From an uncultured Clostridia bacterium (lineage in GTDB: Bacteria; Bacillota; Clostridia; Oscillospirales; Ruminococcaceae): a DNA stretch of 64,000 bases. Made by a program: the position numbers and the translations under genes. Shown one piece after another: positions 26,473-36,557 of this stretch. Position 1 is the stretch's first letter. Each line of letters starts with the position of its first letter. The notes beneath the pieces were generated by a model. It saw nothing but the letters and a program-made list of their open reading frames with translations. It was not told the origin of the DNA and searched no databases. The stretch lies in assembly GCA_944382845.1 (NCBI GenBank), contig CALWNN010000022.1, positions 1-64,000 of the forward strand, given 5' to 3'.

Positions 26473-26903
26473 TGCTGCTTCCTAAGAGAGTAAAGTACAG
26501 AAGAGTTCACAGAGGACGTATGACAGGTAAGGCTTCAAGAGGCAACACCGTAACATACGGAGAGTACGGACTTCAGGCTACAACACCGGCATGGATCACA
26601 TCAAACCAGATCGAGGCTGCCCGTATCGCTATGACAAGATATATCAAGAGAGGCGGTCAGGTATGGATCAAGATATTCCCCGATAAGCCTGTTACTGAAA
26701 AGCCCGCTGAGACCCGAATGGGTTCAGGTAAAGGCTCTCCTGAATACTGGGTAGCTGTTGTTAAGCCGGGAAGAGTTATGTTTGAAATTGCAGGAGTAAG
26801 CGAGGAAGTTGCCAGAGAGGCTATGCGTCTTGCAATGCACAAGCTCCCTGTAAAATGTAAGTTTGTTAAAAAAGAAGTTCAGGAAATGGGTGGTGAGCAG
26901 TAA
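26472..26903 (+). CDS. rplP: Large ribosomal subunit protein uL16
   Basis: This 143-residue uL16 starts [17 protein letters not shown] and contains [19 protein letters not shown]. It contacts the A-site tRNA elbow. Overlaps by 1 nt at both ends (rpsC and rpmC) indicate tight translational coupling. Confidence 0.97.
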   Translation: MLLPKRVKYRRVHRGRMTGKASRGNTVTYGEYGLQATTPAWITSNQIEAARIAMTRYIKRGGQVWIKIFPDKPVTEKPAETRMGSGKGSPEYWVAVVKPGRVMFEIAGVSEEVAREAMRLAMHKLPVKCKFVKKEVQEMGGEQ

Positions 26904-27103
26904 TGAAAACGAACGAGATCAAGGATATGACTTCAGCAGAGCTTAACGAAAAGCTCGGCGAGCTCAAGCAGGAACTTTTCAACCTTCGTTTTCAGCACGC
27001 TGTAAATCAGCTTGACAATCCTATGAGAATGAAGGCTGTAAAGAAGGATATTGCTCGCATCAAAACATTTCTTCGCCAGCAAGAATCCGGCGTGCAGCAG
27101 TAA
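26903..27103 (+). CDS. rpmC: Large ribosomal subunit protein uL29
   Basis: This 66-residue helical-hairpin uL29 has [20 protein letters not shown] and an [11 protein letters not shown] end. It is located near the exit tunnel beside uL23. Coupled to rplP by a TAATG overlap. Confidence 0.96.
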   Translation: MKTNEIKDMTSAELNEKLGELKQELFNLRFQHAVNQLDNPMRMKAVKKDIARIKTFLRQQESGVQQ

Positions 27104-27121
27104 CGAAGGGAGGATTTAACT

Positions 27122-27379
27122 GTGAGCGAAAGAAACCTCAGAAAAACAAGAGTGGGTGTTGTTGTTTCAAACAAGATGGACAAGACAATAGTTGTTGCTA
27201 TCAAGGACAACGTTTCACACCCTCTTTACAAGAAAACTATCAAGAGAACAGTTAAACTCAAGGCACATGACGAAAACAATGTATGCAATATAGGCGACAA
27301 AGTTGAAGTTATGGAAACACGTCCATTGTCCAAGGACAAGAGATGGCGTCTTGTAAGCGTTCTCGAACAGGCTAAGTAA
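27122..27379 (+). CDS. rpsQ: Small ribosomal subunit protein uS17
   Basis: This 85-residue OB-fold uS17 has [20 protein letters not shown], the [23 protein letters not shown] loop and a normal length. It starts at GTG behind a gaagggagg site. Confidence 0.97.
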   Translation: MSERNLRKTRVGVVVSNKMDKTIVVAIKDNVSHPLYKKTIKRTVKLKAHDENNVCNIGDKVEVMETRPLSKDKRWRLVSVLEQAK

Positions 27380-27402
27380 TTATCAGTAAATTTCAATAAA
27401 GG

Positions 27403-27427
27403 GTCAGAGGGCAAAACGCCCTTTGAC
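27403..27427 (+). other. 10-bp hairpin between rpsQ and rplN
   Basis: gtcagagggc (27403-27412) pairs with gccctttgac (27418-27427) across a five-base loop. It sits in the only sizeable gap (72 nt) of the middle spc region. No T-run follows, so it is more likely an mRNA processing or stability element than a terminator. Confidence 0.6.
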
Positions 27428-27451
27428 AGATTTTGAAAGGAGGAACTCGCT

Positions 27452-27820
27452 GTGATTCAGATGCAGACTTACCTCAAGGTTGCCGACAACACAGGAGCTA
27501 AAGAGCTTATGTGTATCAGAGTTCTCGGCGGCACACGCAGAAAGTATGCAAATATCGGCGACGTAGTAGTTGCTTCGGTCAAGAAAGCAACACCAGGCGG
27601 CGTTGTTAAAAAAGGCGACGTAGTAAAAGCAGTTATAGTTCGTTCAGCTAAGGGTCTTCGCCGTGAAGACGGAACATACATCCGTTTTGACGAAAACGCA
27701 GCTGTAATAATTAGAGATGATAAAAACCCAAGAGGTACTCGTATCTTTGGGCCGGTTGCAAGAGAGCTTCGTGATAAGGATTATATGAAGATACTCTCAC
27801 TTGCTCCGGAAGTACTTTAA
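27452..27820 (+). CDS. rplN: Large ribosomal subunit protein uL14
   Basis: This 122-residue uL14 begins [21 protein letters not shown] at a GTG codon with aaaggagg upstream. It contains [16 protein letters not shown]. uL14 forms an intersubunit bridge and is the binding site of RsfS. Confidence 0.97.
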   Translation: MIQMQTYLKVADNTGAKELMCIRVLGGTRRKYANIGDVVVASVKKATPGGVVKKGDVVKAVIVRSAKGLRREDGTYIRFDENAAVIIRDDKNPRGTRIFGPVARELRDKDYMKILSLAPEVL

Positions 27821-27837
27821 TGGAGGTGCCAAAGGTA

Positions 27838-28170
27838 ATGAATAATCTTCACGTTAAGACCGGCGACACCGTTGTTATCCTTTCCGGTAAGGATAAGGGA
27901 AAGCAGGGTAAGGTTCTTCAGGTTTCCCCAAAGGAAAAGAAAGTTATTGTTGAAGGACTTAATATGGTAACTAAGCATGTCAAGCCGAGAAGACAGGGCG
28001 AGGCAGGAGGAATTGTTAAAGCTGAGGCTGCTATGTATGCTTCAAAGGTAATGGCAGTTTGTCCTCACTGCGGCAAGCCTACAAGACTCGGTCACAAGCT
28101 TGTAACAAAAGACGATAAGACAAAGTCCGTAAGAGTTTGCAAGAACGAAAACTGCGGCAAGGAATTTTAA
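27838..28170 (+). CDS. rplX: Large ribosomal subunit protein uL24
   Basis: This 110-residue uL24 has the KOW motif TGDTVVILSGKDKGKQGKV. The clostridial zinc-ribbon-like cysteines CPHCGKPTR and CKNENCG lie near the C-terminus. The ATG at 27820 lies on top of the ggaggtg site that serves ATG 27838, so the shorter start is chosen. uL24 initiates 50S assembly. Confidence 0.96.
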   Translation: MNNLHVKTGDTVVILSGKDKGKQGKVLQVSPKEKKVIVEGLNMVTKHVKPRRQGEAGGIVKAEAAMYASKVMAVCPHCGKPTRLGHKLVTKDDKTKSVRVCKNENCGKEF

Positions 28171-28188
28171 TTAAGGAGGAGAAACGTA

Positions 28189-28728
28189 ATGGCTAGACTT
28201 AAGGATTATTATGTTAGCAGCGTAGCTCCTGCTATGATGAAAAAATTCGGCTACAAGAACGTTATGCAGATTCCTAAGCTTGATAAGGTTGTTATCAACG
28301 TAGGCTGCGGTGCAGATAAGGATAACTCAAAGGTTATCGAAGCTATCATGAACGACCTTTCAGCTATTACAGGACAGAGACCTGTTACCTGTAAGGCAAA
28401 GAAGAGCGTTGCTAACTTCAAGCTCAGAGACGGACAGATAATCGGCGTTAAGGTAACGCTCAGATCTGAAAGAATGTACGAATTCGTGGACAGACTCTTT
28501 AACGTGGCATTCCCAAGAGTTCGTGACTTCAGAGGCATAAATCCAAACTCTTTCGACGGAAGAGGAAACTACTCAACAGGTATCAAGGAACAGCTTATAT
28601 TCCCTGAAATCGAGTATGATAAAATAGACAAGGTTCGCGGAATGGATATCAACTTCATTACAACCGCCAAGACCGACGAAGAAGCAAAAGAGCTGCTCGA
28701 ACTTATGGGCGCTCCCTTTGCAAAGTAA
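28189..28728 (+). CDS. rplE: Large ribosomal subunit protein uL5
   Basis: This 179-residue uL5 has [31 protein letters not shown] and the conserved [18 protein letters not shown] and [15 protein letters not shown] segments. It binds 5S rRNA and contacts P-site tRNA. An aaggaggag site precedes it. Confidence 0.97.
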   Translation: MARLKDYYVSSVAPAMMKKFGYKNVMQIPKLDKVVINVGCGADKDNSKVIEAIMNDLSAITGQRPVTCKAKKSVANFKLRDGQIIGVKVTLRSERMYEFVDRLFNVAFPRVRDFRGINPNSFDGRGNYSTGIKEQLIFPEIEYDKIDKVRGMDINFITTAKTDEEAKELLELMGAPFAK

Positions 28729-28750
28729 GACCACAAGGAGGATAAGTTAA

Positions 28751-28936
28751 ATGGCTAAGAAGGCTATGATAAACAAACAGCAGAGAACGCCAAAATATTC
28801 TACTCGTGCTTACAACAGATGCAAGATCTGCGGAAGACCTCACGCTTATCTGAGAAAGTTCGGCATCTGCCGTATCTGCTTCAGAGAATTGGCTCATGAC
28901 GGTCAGATCCCGGGAGTAAAGAAGGCAAGCTGGTAA
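28751..28936 (+). CDS. rpsN: Small ribosomal subunit protein uS14, zinc-binding type
   Basis: This 61-residue zinc-type uS14 carries paired cysteines CKICGRPH and CRICF and the terminal [12 protein letters not shown]. Many Firmicutes keep an additional zinc-free paralogue; none is in the window. Confidence 0.97.
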   Translation: MAKKAMINKQQRTPKYSTRAYNRCKICGRPHAYLRKFGICRICFRELAHDGQIPGVKKASW

Positions 28937-28965
28937 TAAATTCAGTAGAAGGAGGTTGACACAGC

Positions 28966-29364
28966 ATGCAGATTACTGATACAATAGCAGATTTACTGAC
29001 AAGAATCCGTAATGCAAGTACTGCTAAGCACGCAACAGTTGACGTTCCTGCATCAAACATCAAGAAGGCAATCACACAGATCCTCGTTGACGAAGGATAT
29101 CTCAAGAGCTTTCAGGTAATTGATGACGGAAAACAGGGTATAATCAGAATTACTCTTAAATACGATGAAAACAACGCTTCTGTAATTACAGGACTCAGAA
29201 GAGTTTCAAAGCCCGGTTTGAGAATTTACTCAAGCTGTGAAGATATGCCAAAGGTTATGAAGGGACTTGGAATTGCGATCGTTTCAACATCCAAGGGTAT
29301 CGTAACCGATAAGAAGGCAAGAGAGCTTAACGTTGGCGGCGAAGTTCTCGCATTCATCTGGTAA
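28966..29364 (+). CDS. rpsH: Small ribosomal subunit protein uS8
   Basis: This 132-residue uS8 has [19 protein letters not shown] at the start and the terminal [27 protein letters not shown]. In E. coli S8 represses the spc operon by binding mRNA near rplE; no comparable site was identified here. Confidence 0.97.
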   Translation: MQITDTIADLLTRIRNASTAKHATVDVPASNIKKAITQILVDEGYLKSFQVIDDGKQGIIRITLKYDENNASVITGLRRVSKPGLRIYSSCEDMPKVMKGLGIAIVSTSKGIVTDKKARELNVGGEVLAFIW

Positions 29365-29377
29365 GGAGGACAGGAAT

Positions 29378-29929
29378 ATGTCAAGAATTGGTATCAAGCC
29401 TATAAGTGTTCCTGCCGGAGTAGATGTTAAAATCGCTGACGGAAACGTAATTTCCGTTAAAGGTCCTAAGGGCACACTTGAAAAGACTTTCCATAAGGAT
29501 ATGATTATCAAAATGGAAAACAATGAGATCGTTGTAAGCCGTCCATCAGAGGACAAGATGCACAAGTCGCTTCACGGACTTACAAGAACTCTTATAGCTA
29601 ACATGATCGAAGGCGTAACAAACGGTTATTCCAAGACGCTTATTATCGAGGGAATCGGCTACAGAGCTGCAAAGCAGGGCAAGGATCTTGTAATGAACCT
29701 TGGATTCTCTCATCAGGTTGTAGTTCCTGAGACGGAAACTATCAAGATCGAAGTACCAAACGCAAACACAGTTGTTGTTTCAGGCGTTGACAAGCAGGAA
29801 GTTGGTCAGTTTGCTTGTGAGATCAGGGAAAAGCGTCCGCCGGAGCCTTATAAGGGCAAGGGAATCCGTTACGATGGTGAACACATCATCCGTAAGGAAG
29901 GTAAGGCCGGTAAGGGCAGCAAGAAATAA
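29378..29929 (+). CDS. rplF: Large ribosomal subunit protein uL6
   Basis: This 183-residue uL6 starts MSRIGIKPISVPAGVDV and ends with EPYKGKGIRYDGEHIIRKEGKAGK. The start is set by a taaggagga site; the upstream in-frame start inside rpsH is rejected. uL6 lies near the factor-binding site. Confidence 0.97.
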   Translation: MSRIGIKPISVPAGVDVKIADGNVISVKGPKGTLEKTFHKDMIIKMENNEIVVSRPSEDKMHKSLHGLTRTLIANMIEGVTNGYSKTLIIEGIGYRAAKQGKDLVMNLGFSHQVVVPETETIKIEVPNANTVVVSGVDKQEVGQFACEIREKRPPEPYKGKGIRYDGEHIIRKEGKAGKGSKK

Positions 29930-29948
29930 TTAAAGGAGTGAAATAACT

Positions 29949-30308
29949 ATGGTTAAAAAGCTTGACAGAGCAGCAGCAAGAGCTAAAAGACATACCAGAG
30001 TTCGAGCAAAGATTTCAGGAACACCTGAATGTCCGAGACTGAACGTATTCCGCTCCGCTAAGCATATATATGCACAGCTCATCGACGACGTAAACGGTGT
30101 AACGCTTGCATCCGCATCAAGCCTTTCAAAGGATTTTGAAGGAAACGGCGGCAACAAGGAAGGCGCAAAGAAGGTCGGAGAGCTTATCGCAAAGCACGCA
30201 GCTGAAAAGGGAATTTCCGAAGTTGTATTCGACAGAGGCGGATACCTTTACCACGGACGTGTTAAAGAGTTAGCAGAAGGAGCTCGCGAAGGCGGACTCA
30301 AGTTCTAA
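29949..30308 (+). CDS. rplR: Large ribosomal subunit protein uL18
   Basis: This 119-residue uL18 has [23 protein letters not shown] and the terminal [26 protein letters not shown]. It binds 5S rRNA with uL5. An aaaggagtg site precedes it. Confidence 0.97.
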   Translation: MVKKLDRAAARAKRHTRVRAKISGTPECPRLNVFRSAKHIYAQLIDDVNGVTLASASSLSKDFEGNGGNKEGAKKVGELIAKHAAEKGISEVVFDRGGYLYHGRVKELAEGAREGGLKF

Positions 30309-30324
30309 TAAGGAGGGTATACTT

Positions 30325-30825
30325 TTGGCTTTAATAGATGCTTCTACACTGGAACTCAGTGAAAAGGTCGTTGCTATAAACAGAGTATCAAAGACCGTTA
30401 AAGGCGGACGAATCATGAAGTTTTCTGCGCTTATCGTTGTAGGCGACGGAAACGGAATAGTAGGATTCGGACTTGGAAAGAGCAGCGAAGTTCCTGACGC
30501 TATCCGCAAGGGTATCGAGGACGCAAAGAAAAACCTTATCAGAGTTTCTCTGAAGGGAACAACCATCCCCCACGAAATAATCGGTAAATTCGGAGCAGGC
30601 GAAGTTCTTATGAGACCCGCAGCCCCCGGTACCGGAGTTATCGCCGGAGGACCTGTCAGAGCAGTTATTGAGATGGCGGGAATCAAGGATATCAGAACAA
30701 AGTCACTTCGTTCAAACAATCCTTGCAATGTAGTAAGAGCTACGATAAACGGACTTGCATCTGTAAAATCTGCAGAAGAAGTTGCTGCAAAGAGAGGCAA
30801 GACTGTCAAGGAAATCTTAGGCTAA
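30325..30825 (+). CDS. rpsE: Small ribosomal subunit protein uS5
   Basis: This 166-residue uS5 starts at TTG behind a taaggaggg site. It shows [45 protein letters not shown] and the C-terminal S5 domain. It participates in decoding fidelity and mRNA unwinding. Confidence 0.97.
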   Translation: MALIDASTLELSEKVVAINRVSKTVKGGRIMKFSALIVVGDGNGIVGFGLGKSSEVPDAIRKGIEDAKKNLIRVSLKGTTIPHEIIGKFGAGEVLMRPAAPGTGVIAGGPVRAVIEMAGIKDIRTKSLRSNNPCNVVRATINGLASVKSAEEVAAKRGKTVKEILG

Positions 30826-30838
30826 GGAGGAAGCTTAA

Positions 30839-31018
30839 ATGGCAAATGTTAAAATCACATTGGTCAAGAGTCTTAACAACAAGACAAAGGATCAGGTTGC
30901 TACTGCTTATTCCCTTGGTTTAAAAAAGATCGGCAAGTCCACAATTCAACCGGACAATGCACAGACTCAGGGAAAGATCAAGAAAATATCTCACCTTATA
31001 AAAGTAACCGAAGCGTAA
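30839..31018 (+). CDS. rpmD: Large ribosomal subunit protein uL30
   Basis: Translating from ATG 30839 gives 59 residues starting MANVKITLVKSLNNKTKDQV. SLGLKKIGKSTIQPDNAQ and IKKISHLIKVTEA follow, the whole uL30 fold. A taaggagg site lies 7 nt upstream. It fits the canonical rpsE-rpmD-rplO order. Confidence 0.96.
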   Translation: MANVKITLVKSLNNKTKDQVATAYSLGLKKIGKSTIQPDNAQTQGKIKKISHLIKVTEA

Positions 31019-31039
31019 TGCAAGGAGGTGCACAAAGAG

Positions 31040-31480
31040 ATGAAATTGCACGAATTATCACCTGCAGCAGGTTCTAAGACCGCAGCTAAGAGAGTAGGCA
31101 GAGGACACGGTTCAGGCTGGGGAAAGACCGCAGGTAAAGGACATAAAGGTCAGAACGCACGTTCAGGCGGCGGCGTAAAGCCGGGTTTTGAAGGCGGACA
31201 GACAAGAATGAGCATGAGAATTCCTAAGAGAGGATTCAATAACATTTTCAGAAAGGAATACGCAATCGTGAACGTATCCGATCTTGAACAGTTCAACAGC
31301 GGAGTTACAGTTGACGCTGAACTTCTTAAGGCTGCCGGACTTGTTAAGAATTCTAAGGACGGAATCAAGGTGCTTGGCAACGGCGAGCTTACAAAGAGCC
31401 TTACAGTAAAGGCTGATAAGTTCTCGGATGCTGCTAAAGAGAAGATTGAAAAGGCAGGCGGGAAGGTCGAGGTGATGTAA
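31040..31480 (+). CDS. rplO: Large ribosomal subunit protein uL15
   Basis: This 146-residue uL15 begins [22 protein letters not shown] and has the glycine-rich [21 protein letters not shown] region. ATG 31040 has aaggaggtg upstream. Only 2 nt separate it from secY. Confidence 0.97.
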   Translation: MKLHELSPAAGSKTAAKRVGRGHGSGWGKTAGKGHKGQNARSGGGVKPGFEGGQTRMSMRIPKRGFNNIFRKEYAIVNVSDLEQFNSGVTVDAELLKAAGLVKNSKDGIKVLGNGELTKSLTVKADKFSDAAKEKIEKAGGKVEVM

Positions 31481-31482
31481 GC

Positions 31483-32796
31483 ATGTTCGAGACCTTTCGC
31501 AATGCGTGGAAAGTACAAGATCTCAGAAAAAAGCTTCTATTCACACTTTTCATTATTATAATCTTCAGAATAGGCGGAGCGATCCCCGTTCCGTTCGTAA
31601 ATCCGGAAACCATACAGAGCTGGTTCAGCGCAAACGCTGAGGGAACGATTTTTGGTTACATGAATATGCTTTCAGGTAACAACTTCTCTCAGGCAACGCT
31701 GCTCTCGCTTTCTATAGGACCGTATATCAACGCACAGATCATTATCCAGCTTCTTACCTTTGCGCTTCCTCCTCTTGAAAGACTTTCAAAGGAAGGCGCA
31801 GAAGGAAGAAAAAAACTTAATAAGATCACCAAGTATTTTTCACTTGCTATAGCTGTTTTTCAGGCGTGGGCTTATTATCTTACACTGAGAAGATCCGGAG
31901 CGCTTCTGTTTACAAGCGGATTTGAAAAAGTATTTTCCGAAATTGTAATAATCATGTGCTTCACAGCAGGTGCGTCACTTATTATCTGGCTCGGAGATCA
32001 GATAAACCAGAAGGGTATCGGAAACGGTATTTCCATTATCCTTTTTGCAGGTATCATCGCAAGAATGCCGACAAGCGTATACAGCCTTGTTGCATCGGCG
32101 ATAGAAACAAAACAGGCTTCAAGAATGATTCTCGTAGTAGTGGCGGGAGCTATCTTCCTTGCAATGATAATGTTCATTATTTTCATGAACAACGCTGAAA
32201 GAAGAATTCCTGTTCAGTACGCTAAGAGAGTTGTGGGAAATAAAATGTACGGCGGACAGTCCTCTTACATTCCAATCAAGATTGCAATGAGCGGCGTTCT
32301 TCCTATCATTTTCGCAAGCGCATTCGTTTCACTTCCCTCAACCCTCAGAATGTTCATCGACCCTGCTGCTCATCAGGACAGCTTTATGGGAAAGGTGTAC
32401 ATTAAGATTCTTGAGTGGTTCAGCTACACCAACACGGTTTATGCGGTAATATATTTCCTTCTTATTATTGCATTTAACTATTTCTATGTTTCGATGCAGT
32501 ACAATCCAATCGAGATTGCAAATAATCTCAGACAGAATAACGGTGGAATACCCGGAATCCGTCCCGGAAAACCGACATCGGACTTTATCGCAAGAGTGCT
32601 TTCAAAGCTTACGCTCTTTGGTGCGTTCTTCCTTGGAATAATCGCTATTATCCCGATATTCTACGCTAAGTTCACCAATATGAACATGGCTCTCGGCGGA
32701 ACGTCCATACTCATCGTTGTAAGCGTTGCACTTGAAACAGTAAGAGCTCTTGAATCTCAGATGATGATGCGTCATCACAAGGGATTTCTTGAATAA
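31483..32796 (+). CDS. secY: Protein translocase subunit SecY
   Basis: This 437-residue SecY has ten predicted membrane spans. Family hallmarks are [15 protein letters not shown], the plug and pore segments [21 protein letters not shown], the [19 protein letters not shown] loop and the C-terminal loop [15 protein letters not shown]. With SecE and SecG it forms the general secretion channel. It is the membrane-protein gene embedded in the spc operon in almost all bacteria. Confidence 0.98.
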   Translation: MFETFRNAWKVQDLRKKLLFTLFIIIIFRIGGAIPVPFVNPETIQSWFSANAEGTIFGYMNMLSGNNFSQATLLSLSIGPYINAQIIIQLLTFALPPLERLSKEGAEGRKKLNKITKYFSLAIAVFQAWAYYLTLRRSGALLFTSGFEKVFSEIVIIMCFTAGASLIIWLGDQINQKGIGNGISIILFAGIIARMPTSVYSLVASAIETKQASRMILVVVAGAIFLAMIMFIIFMNNAERRIPVQYAKRVVGNKMYGGQSSYIPIKIAMSGVLPIIFASAFVSLPSTLRMFIDPAAHQDSFMGKVYIKILEWFSYTNTVYAVIYFLLIIAFNYFYVSMQYNPIEIANNLRQNNGGIPGIRPGKPTSDFIARVLSKLTLFGAFFLGIIAIIPIFYAKFTNMNMALGGTSILIVVSVALETVRALESQMMMRHHKGFLE

Positions 32797-32812
32797 GAAA
32801 GGAGCAGCGTTT

Positions 32813-33445
32813 ATGAATCTTATTCTTCTTGGCGCACCGGGCGCAGGAAAGGGAACACAGGCAGAGGTTATCTGCAAGGCTCTTAATATCCCGGCTATTT
32901 CAACCGGAAATATGCTTAGAGCTGCTGTTAAGGCAGGAACAGAATACGGTCTTAAGGCAAAGGCTGCTATGGACGCAGGAGATCTTGTTTCGGACGATAT
33001 CGTTATCGGTATCTTAAAGGACAGGATAAAAGAGCCTGACGCTCAGAACGGTTTTATCCTTGACGGATTTCCAAGAACAGTTCCTCAGGCAGAAGCCCTT
33101 GACGCAATGGGAGTTAAAATCGACAAGGTCGTAGAGATCCATGTTGATGATGAAAAGATTCAGCAGAGACTCTCAGGCAGAAGAGTCTGCGAGGTTTGCG
33201 GAAACTCCTACCACGTTGACTATAAGCCTACAAAAGTTGAAGGAATATGCGACGACTGCGGCGGTAAGACAGTTATCCGTAAGGACGACGAACCTGCTAC
33301 AGTCCTTGACAGACTTAAGACATACCACGAAAAGACCGCACCTCTCAAGGAATATTACGCAAAGCAGGGCAAGCTTGTTACCGTTGAGGGACAGGAAGAG
33401 GTAGCTGAAACCTCTAAGCTCACACTTGCAGCAATCGAGGCGTGA
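32813..33445 (+). CDS. adk: Adenylate kinase, zinc-binding LID type
   Basis: This 210-residue kinase interconverts ATP + AMP and 2 ADP. The P-loop [25 protein letters not shown] and [16 protein letters not shown] motifs are present. The LID has four cysteines (CEVCG ... CDDCG) for structural zinc, as in Gram-positive adenylate kinases. ATG 32813 follows gaaaggagc; the in-frame upstream start overlapping the secY end is rejected. Confidence 0.97.
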   Translation: MNLILLGAPGAGKGTQAEVICKALNIPAISTGNMLRAAVKAGTEYGLKAKAAMDAGDLVSDDIVIGILKDRIKEPDAQNGFILDGFPRTVPQAEALDAMGVKIDKVVEIHVDDEKIQQRLSGRRVCEVCGNSYHVDYKPTKVEGICDDCGGKTVIRKDDEPATVLDRLKTYHEKTAPLKEYYAKQGKLVTVEGQEEVAETSKLTLAAIEA

Positions 33446-33451
33446 TCTTTA

Positions 33452-34198
33452 ATGGTTGTAATAAAATCAAAAGGCGAAATTGAAAAGATGCGCAAGGCAG
33501 GCATGATAACTGCCGGCGCACTTAAAGCCGCTGAAGAGGCGATACACACCGGAATGACTACTCATGAACTTGATACGGTCATCAGAAAGTATATCACCTC
33601 ACACGGCGCAAAGCCTTCTTTTCTTGGATATGCAGGTTTTCCGGCGTCGGCTTGTATCTCTATAAACGACGAGGTCATCCATGGAATACCTTCATCAAGA
33701 AAGATTCTTGACGGCGATATAGTTTCAGTTGACGTTGGAGCATATATCGGCGGCTACCACGGAGATTCGGCAAAGACTTTCCCTGTGGGAAATGTTTCTG
33801 AAGAAATTCTTGCGCTGTTGAAATCAACTGAGGAAAGCCTCTATGTTGCTATTGATATGGTAAAACCGGGGGTAAGACTTGGAGATATAGGCGCAGCAAT
33901 AGCAAAGCACAACGAAGCTAACGGCTATTCGGTAGTTAAGGAATTTGTAGGACACGGCGTTGGAAAGGACCTTCATGAGGATCCCGAAGTGCCAAACTAC
34001 GGAAAAGAAGGAAGAGGACTGAGACTTCAGCCGGGCATGGTCATCGCAATTGAACCCATGATAAATATGGGAACAGCAAAGATAAAAGTCATGCCGGATA
34101 AATGGACAGTCAAGACATCAGACGGAAAACCGTCAGCACACTTTGAGCATACAATCGCTGTCACCAACGAAGGCGCAGTCATTCTGACTCGTCTTTAA
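33452..34198 (+). CDS. map: Methionine aminopeptidase, type I
   Basis: This 248-residue enzyme removes N-terminal Met from nascent proteins. The pita-bread fold motifs carry the metal ligands: DVGAYIGGYHGDSAKTF (two Asp), GHGVGKDLHEDPEVPNYG (His), AIEPMIN (Glu) and the C-terminal HFEHTIAVT (Glu). It starts 6 nt after adk. Confidence 0.97.
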   Translation: MVVIKSKGEIEKMRKAGMITAGALKAAEEAIHTGMTTHELDTVIRKYITSHGAKPSFLGYAGFPASACISINDEVIHGIPSSRKILDGDIVSVDVGAYIGGYHGDSAKTFPVGNVSEEILALLKSTEESLYVAIDMVKPGVRLGDIGAAIAKHNEANGYSVVKEFVGHGVGKDLHEDPEVPNYGKEGRGLRLQPGMVIAIEPMINMGTAKIKVMPDKWTVKTSDGKPSAHFEHTIAVTNEGAVILTRL

Positions 34199-34209
34199 AG
34201 GTGAGGATT

Positions 34210-34467
34210 GTGAATAATATAGAGATCGGCGCCATAGTAAAGGCTCTTGCTGGTCGTGACAAGGATCGCTATTACGCAGTGGTCGGCGTTGACGACGGCT
34301 TTGTGAAGATTGCCGACGGGAGAAGCCGCAAAGCGGAAAAACCCAAAAGAAAAAACGCAAAGCACATTTCACCCACGCAGGAGAAGATTGCTGTGGAGGA
34401 GCTGACAAACAAAAGGCTGCGAAAGATATTGAGGGAGTTTGAAACCCGAAATTCCCGAAAGCCGTAA
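34210..34467 (+). CDS. KOW-domain RNA-binding protein (L14e-like)
   Basis: This 85-residue basic protein has an N-terminal KOW-like beta strand unit (IGAIVKALAGRDKDRYYAVVGVDDGFVKIADG). A basic linker and a helical C-terminus (EELTNKRLRKILREFE) follow. Similar L14e/L6e/L27e-like proteins occur between map and infA in many Firmicutes; their role, probably in translation, is not established. GTG 34210 is preferred because ggtgagg lies just upstream and overlaps GTG 34201. Confidence 0.85.
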   Translation: MNNIEIGAIVKALAGRDKDRYYAVVGVDDGFVKIADGRSRKAEKPKRKNAKHISPTQEKIAVEELTNKRLRKILREFETRNSRKP

Positions 34468-34494
34468 AACCTTACTATAAGGGAGGTACACTAA

Positions 34495-34713
34495 ATGTCA
34501 AAAGAAGATGTAATCGAAGTTGAGGGAATCGTAAAGGAAGCCCTTCCGAATGCGACCTTCAAGGTCGAGCTTGAAAACGGACATCAGATACTTGGCCATG
34601 TGTCGGGAAAGCTGAGAATGAATTACATTAGAATTGTTCCCGGAGATAAGGTTACGGTAGAAATGTCGCCGTATGACCTGACTAAGGGAAGAATTACATG
34701 GAGATCCAAGTAA
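34495..34713 (+). CDS. infA: Translation initiation factor IF-1
   Basis: This 72-residue OB-fold IF-1 starts [20 protein letters not shown]. It contains [20 protein letters not shown] and the [13 protein letters not shown] end. It occupies the 30S A site in initiation. A gggaggt site precedes it. Confidence 0.97.
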   Translation: MSKEDVIEVEGIVKEALPNATFKVELENGHQILGHVSGKLRMNYIRIVPGDKVTVEMSPYDLTKGRITWRSK

Positions 34714-34773
34714 AATCCCCTGAAAAAAGATAAAACAACAAAACCCGGATAATAGATCCGCTTGTGAATTTAA

Positions 34774-34899
<126 letters not shown>

Positions 34900-34928
34900 C
34901 AAACCATTAATGGAGGTGCAGTAAAACT

Positions 34929-35297
34929 ATGGCTCGTATTGCCGGAATTGACCTGCCAAGAGATAAGAGAGTTGAGATAGGACTCACATATATCTACGGA
35001 ATCGGTCAGAAAACAGCAGACAAAATTCTCGCTGAAACAGGAGTAAATCCTGATACAAGAGTTAAGGACTTGTCAGAAGACGACGTAGCAAAGCTTCGTG
35101 AATATATCGACAAGCATCTTACTGTAGAAGGCGACCTCAGAAGAAATGTTGCTCTTAATATAAAGAGACTTCAGGAAATCGGCTGCTACAGAGGAATCCG
35201 CCACAGAAGAGGACTTCCTGTAAGAGGACAGAGAACAAAGACCAATGCAAGAACACGCAAGGGTCCTGTTAAGACAATAGCTAATAAGAAGAAGTAA
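34929..35297 (+). CDS. rpsM: Small ribosomal subunit protein uS13
   Basis: This 122-residue uS13 has [26 protein letters not shown] and the C-terminal [20 protein letters not shown]. It is a 30S head protein contacting uL5 in the intersubunit bridge. Confidence 0.97.
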   Translation: MARIAGIDLPRDKRVEIGLTYIYGIGQKTADKILAETGVNPDTRVKDLSEDDVAKLREYIDKHLTVEGDLRRNVALNIKRLQEIGCYRGIRHRRGLPVRGQRTKTNARTRKGPVKTIANKKK

Positions 35298-35311
35298 GGA
35301 GGGTGTGAACA

Positions 35312-35710
35312 ATGGCTCAGGTTAAGAAGAAGACAGCTATTCGCCGTCGTCGTGAAAGAAAAAACATTGAACAGGGACAGGTTCATATCCAGTCTACTTT
35401 CAATAACACCATTGTAACAATTACAGATATGCAGGGAAATGCAATTTCTTGGGCGTCAGCCGGCGGACTCGGCTTCAGAGGCTCAAAGAAGTCAACTCCG
35501 TTCGCAGCTCAGACCGCTGCTGAAGTTGCTGCAAGAGCTGCAAAAGAACACGGACTCAAGACTGTTGAAGTATTTGTAAAGGGACCGGGTGCAGGAAGAG
35601 AAGCTGCTATCCGTGCGCTCCAGACAGAGGAACTTGAAGTTCGTCTTATCAAGGACGTAACTCCTATTCCGCACAACGGTTGCCGTCCGCCTAAGAGAAG
35701 ACGTGTATAA
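35312..35710 (+). CDS. rpsK: Small ribosomal subunit protein uS11
   Basis: This 132-residue uS11 has [22 protein letters not shown], the [15 protein letters not shown] turn and the conserved end [16 protein letters not shown]. It lies on the platform next to the Shine-Dalgarno helix. Confidence 0.97.
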   Translation: MAQVKKKTAIRRRRERKNIEQGQVHIQSTFNNTIVTITDMQGNAISWASAGGLGFRGSKKSTPFAAQTAAEVAARAAKEHGLKTVEVFVKGPGAGREAAIRALQTEELEVRLIKDVTPIPHNGCRPPKRRRV

Positions 35711-35845
35711 TAATCAATTTGAGTTTTAAAAGTTTGCTCAAAGTCGGATAAGGGTGAGACTGTAACGGGGAAGCGTTTCAGACAGCCGACCCGCAGAATG
35801 CACAACAAAGATCCGATACTAAATTAGAAAACGGAGGAAAATATT
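35711..35845 (+). promoter_or_regulatory. Putative structured leader upstream of rpsD
   Basis: This 135-nt untranslated gap begins with caatttgagttttaaaa (35715-35731), also present before rpoA. It contains gtcgg...ccgac arms about 48 nt apart. S4 autoregulates its own mRNA in Bacillus and E. coli, so this could be an S4 target. That is inference; no known motif was matched. Confidence 0.4.
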
Positions 35846-36442
35846 ATGGCAGTAAACAGAGAACCAATCCTTAAGAGATGCAAGGCTCTCGGAATCAGCC
35901 CTATGGTAATGGGTATAGCTAAGGAAACAAAGCGCGACCCTAATGCAAACAAGAGAAAGAAAGTTTCTGAATATGGACTCCAGCTCAGGGAGAAGCAGAA
36001 GCTTAAATTCATCTATGGTATGCTTGAAAAGCAGTTCCATCACTATTTTGAACTTGCTGAAAAGCAGGAAGGTCAGGCTGGTGCAAACCTCCTTACCATG
36101 CTTGAAACAAGACTTGACAACGTAGTATTCAGAATGGGACTTGCTATGACAAGAAGAGAAGCAAGACAGCTTGTTGTTCACGGACATTTTGAAGTTAATG
36201 GCAAGAGAGTTGACATTCCTTCTTACAGAATCAAGGTAGGAGATGTTATCTCCCTCAAGGAAAATTCTAAGAAGAGCGTAAAGTTCAAGGAGATTATCGA
36301 AGCTACAAACGGAAGAGTAGTTCCTACATGGCTTGACATGAACAAGGAAGCTTCCAAGGCTACAGTTACAAGACTTCCTGTAAAGGACGACCTTGATTAC
36401 GAAATAGAAGAACACCTTATCGTCGAGTTGTACTCAAAATAA
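35846..36442 (+). CDS. rpsD: Small ribosomal subunit protein uS4
   Basis: This 198-residue uS4 contains the S4 RNA-binding domain (LDNVVFRMGLAMTRREARQLVVHGHFEVNGKRVD). It nucleates assembly of the 30S body. It belongs to the alpha operon, as in proteobacteria, whereas in B. subtilis rpsD is elsewhere. An aaacggagg site precedes the ATG. Confidence 0.97.
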   Translation: MAVNREPILKRCKALGISPMVMGIAKETKRDPNANKRKKVSEYGLQLREKQKLKFIYGMLEKQFHHYFELAEKQEGQAGANLLTMLETRLDNVVFRMGLAMTRREARQLVVHGHFEVNGKRVDIPSYRIKVGDVISLKENSKKSVKFKEIIEATNGRVVPTWLDMNKEASKATVTRLPVKDDLDYEIEEHLIVELYSK

Positions 36443-36557
36443 TAATGATCCATATAGCTGTGTTCCGGGGAGTAAGGTCATATTCCTTATCCCTTGGAAG
36501 TGCAGGCTATTCATTCGTTACAAAACCAATTTGAGTTTTAAAACGGGAGGGTTTTAA
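36443..36557 (+). promoter_or_regulatory. Untranslated spacer with hairpin upstream of rpoA
   Basis: This 115-nt spacer contains a hairpin around 36467-36495 (ggggagtaagg against ccttatccc). It ends with the same 17-nt caatttgagttttaaaa (36527-36543) found before rpsD. The function is unknown; a local promoter, processing site or r-protein target is possible. Confidence 0.4.

Noticed and set aside
35819..36415. 198-codon antisense ORF opposite rpsD
   Set aside because: Shadow of a highly conserved ribosomal gene.
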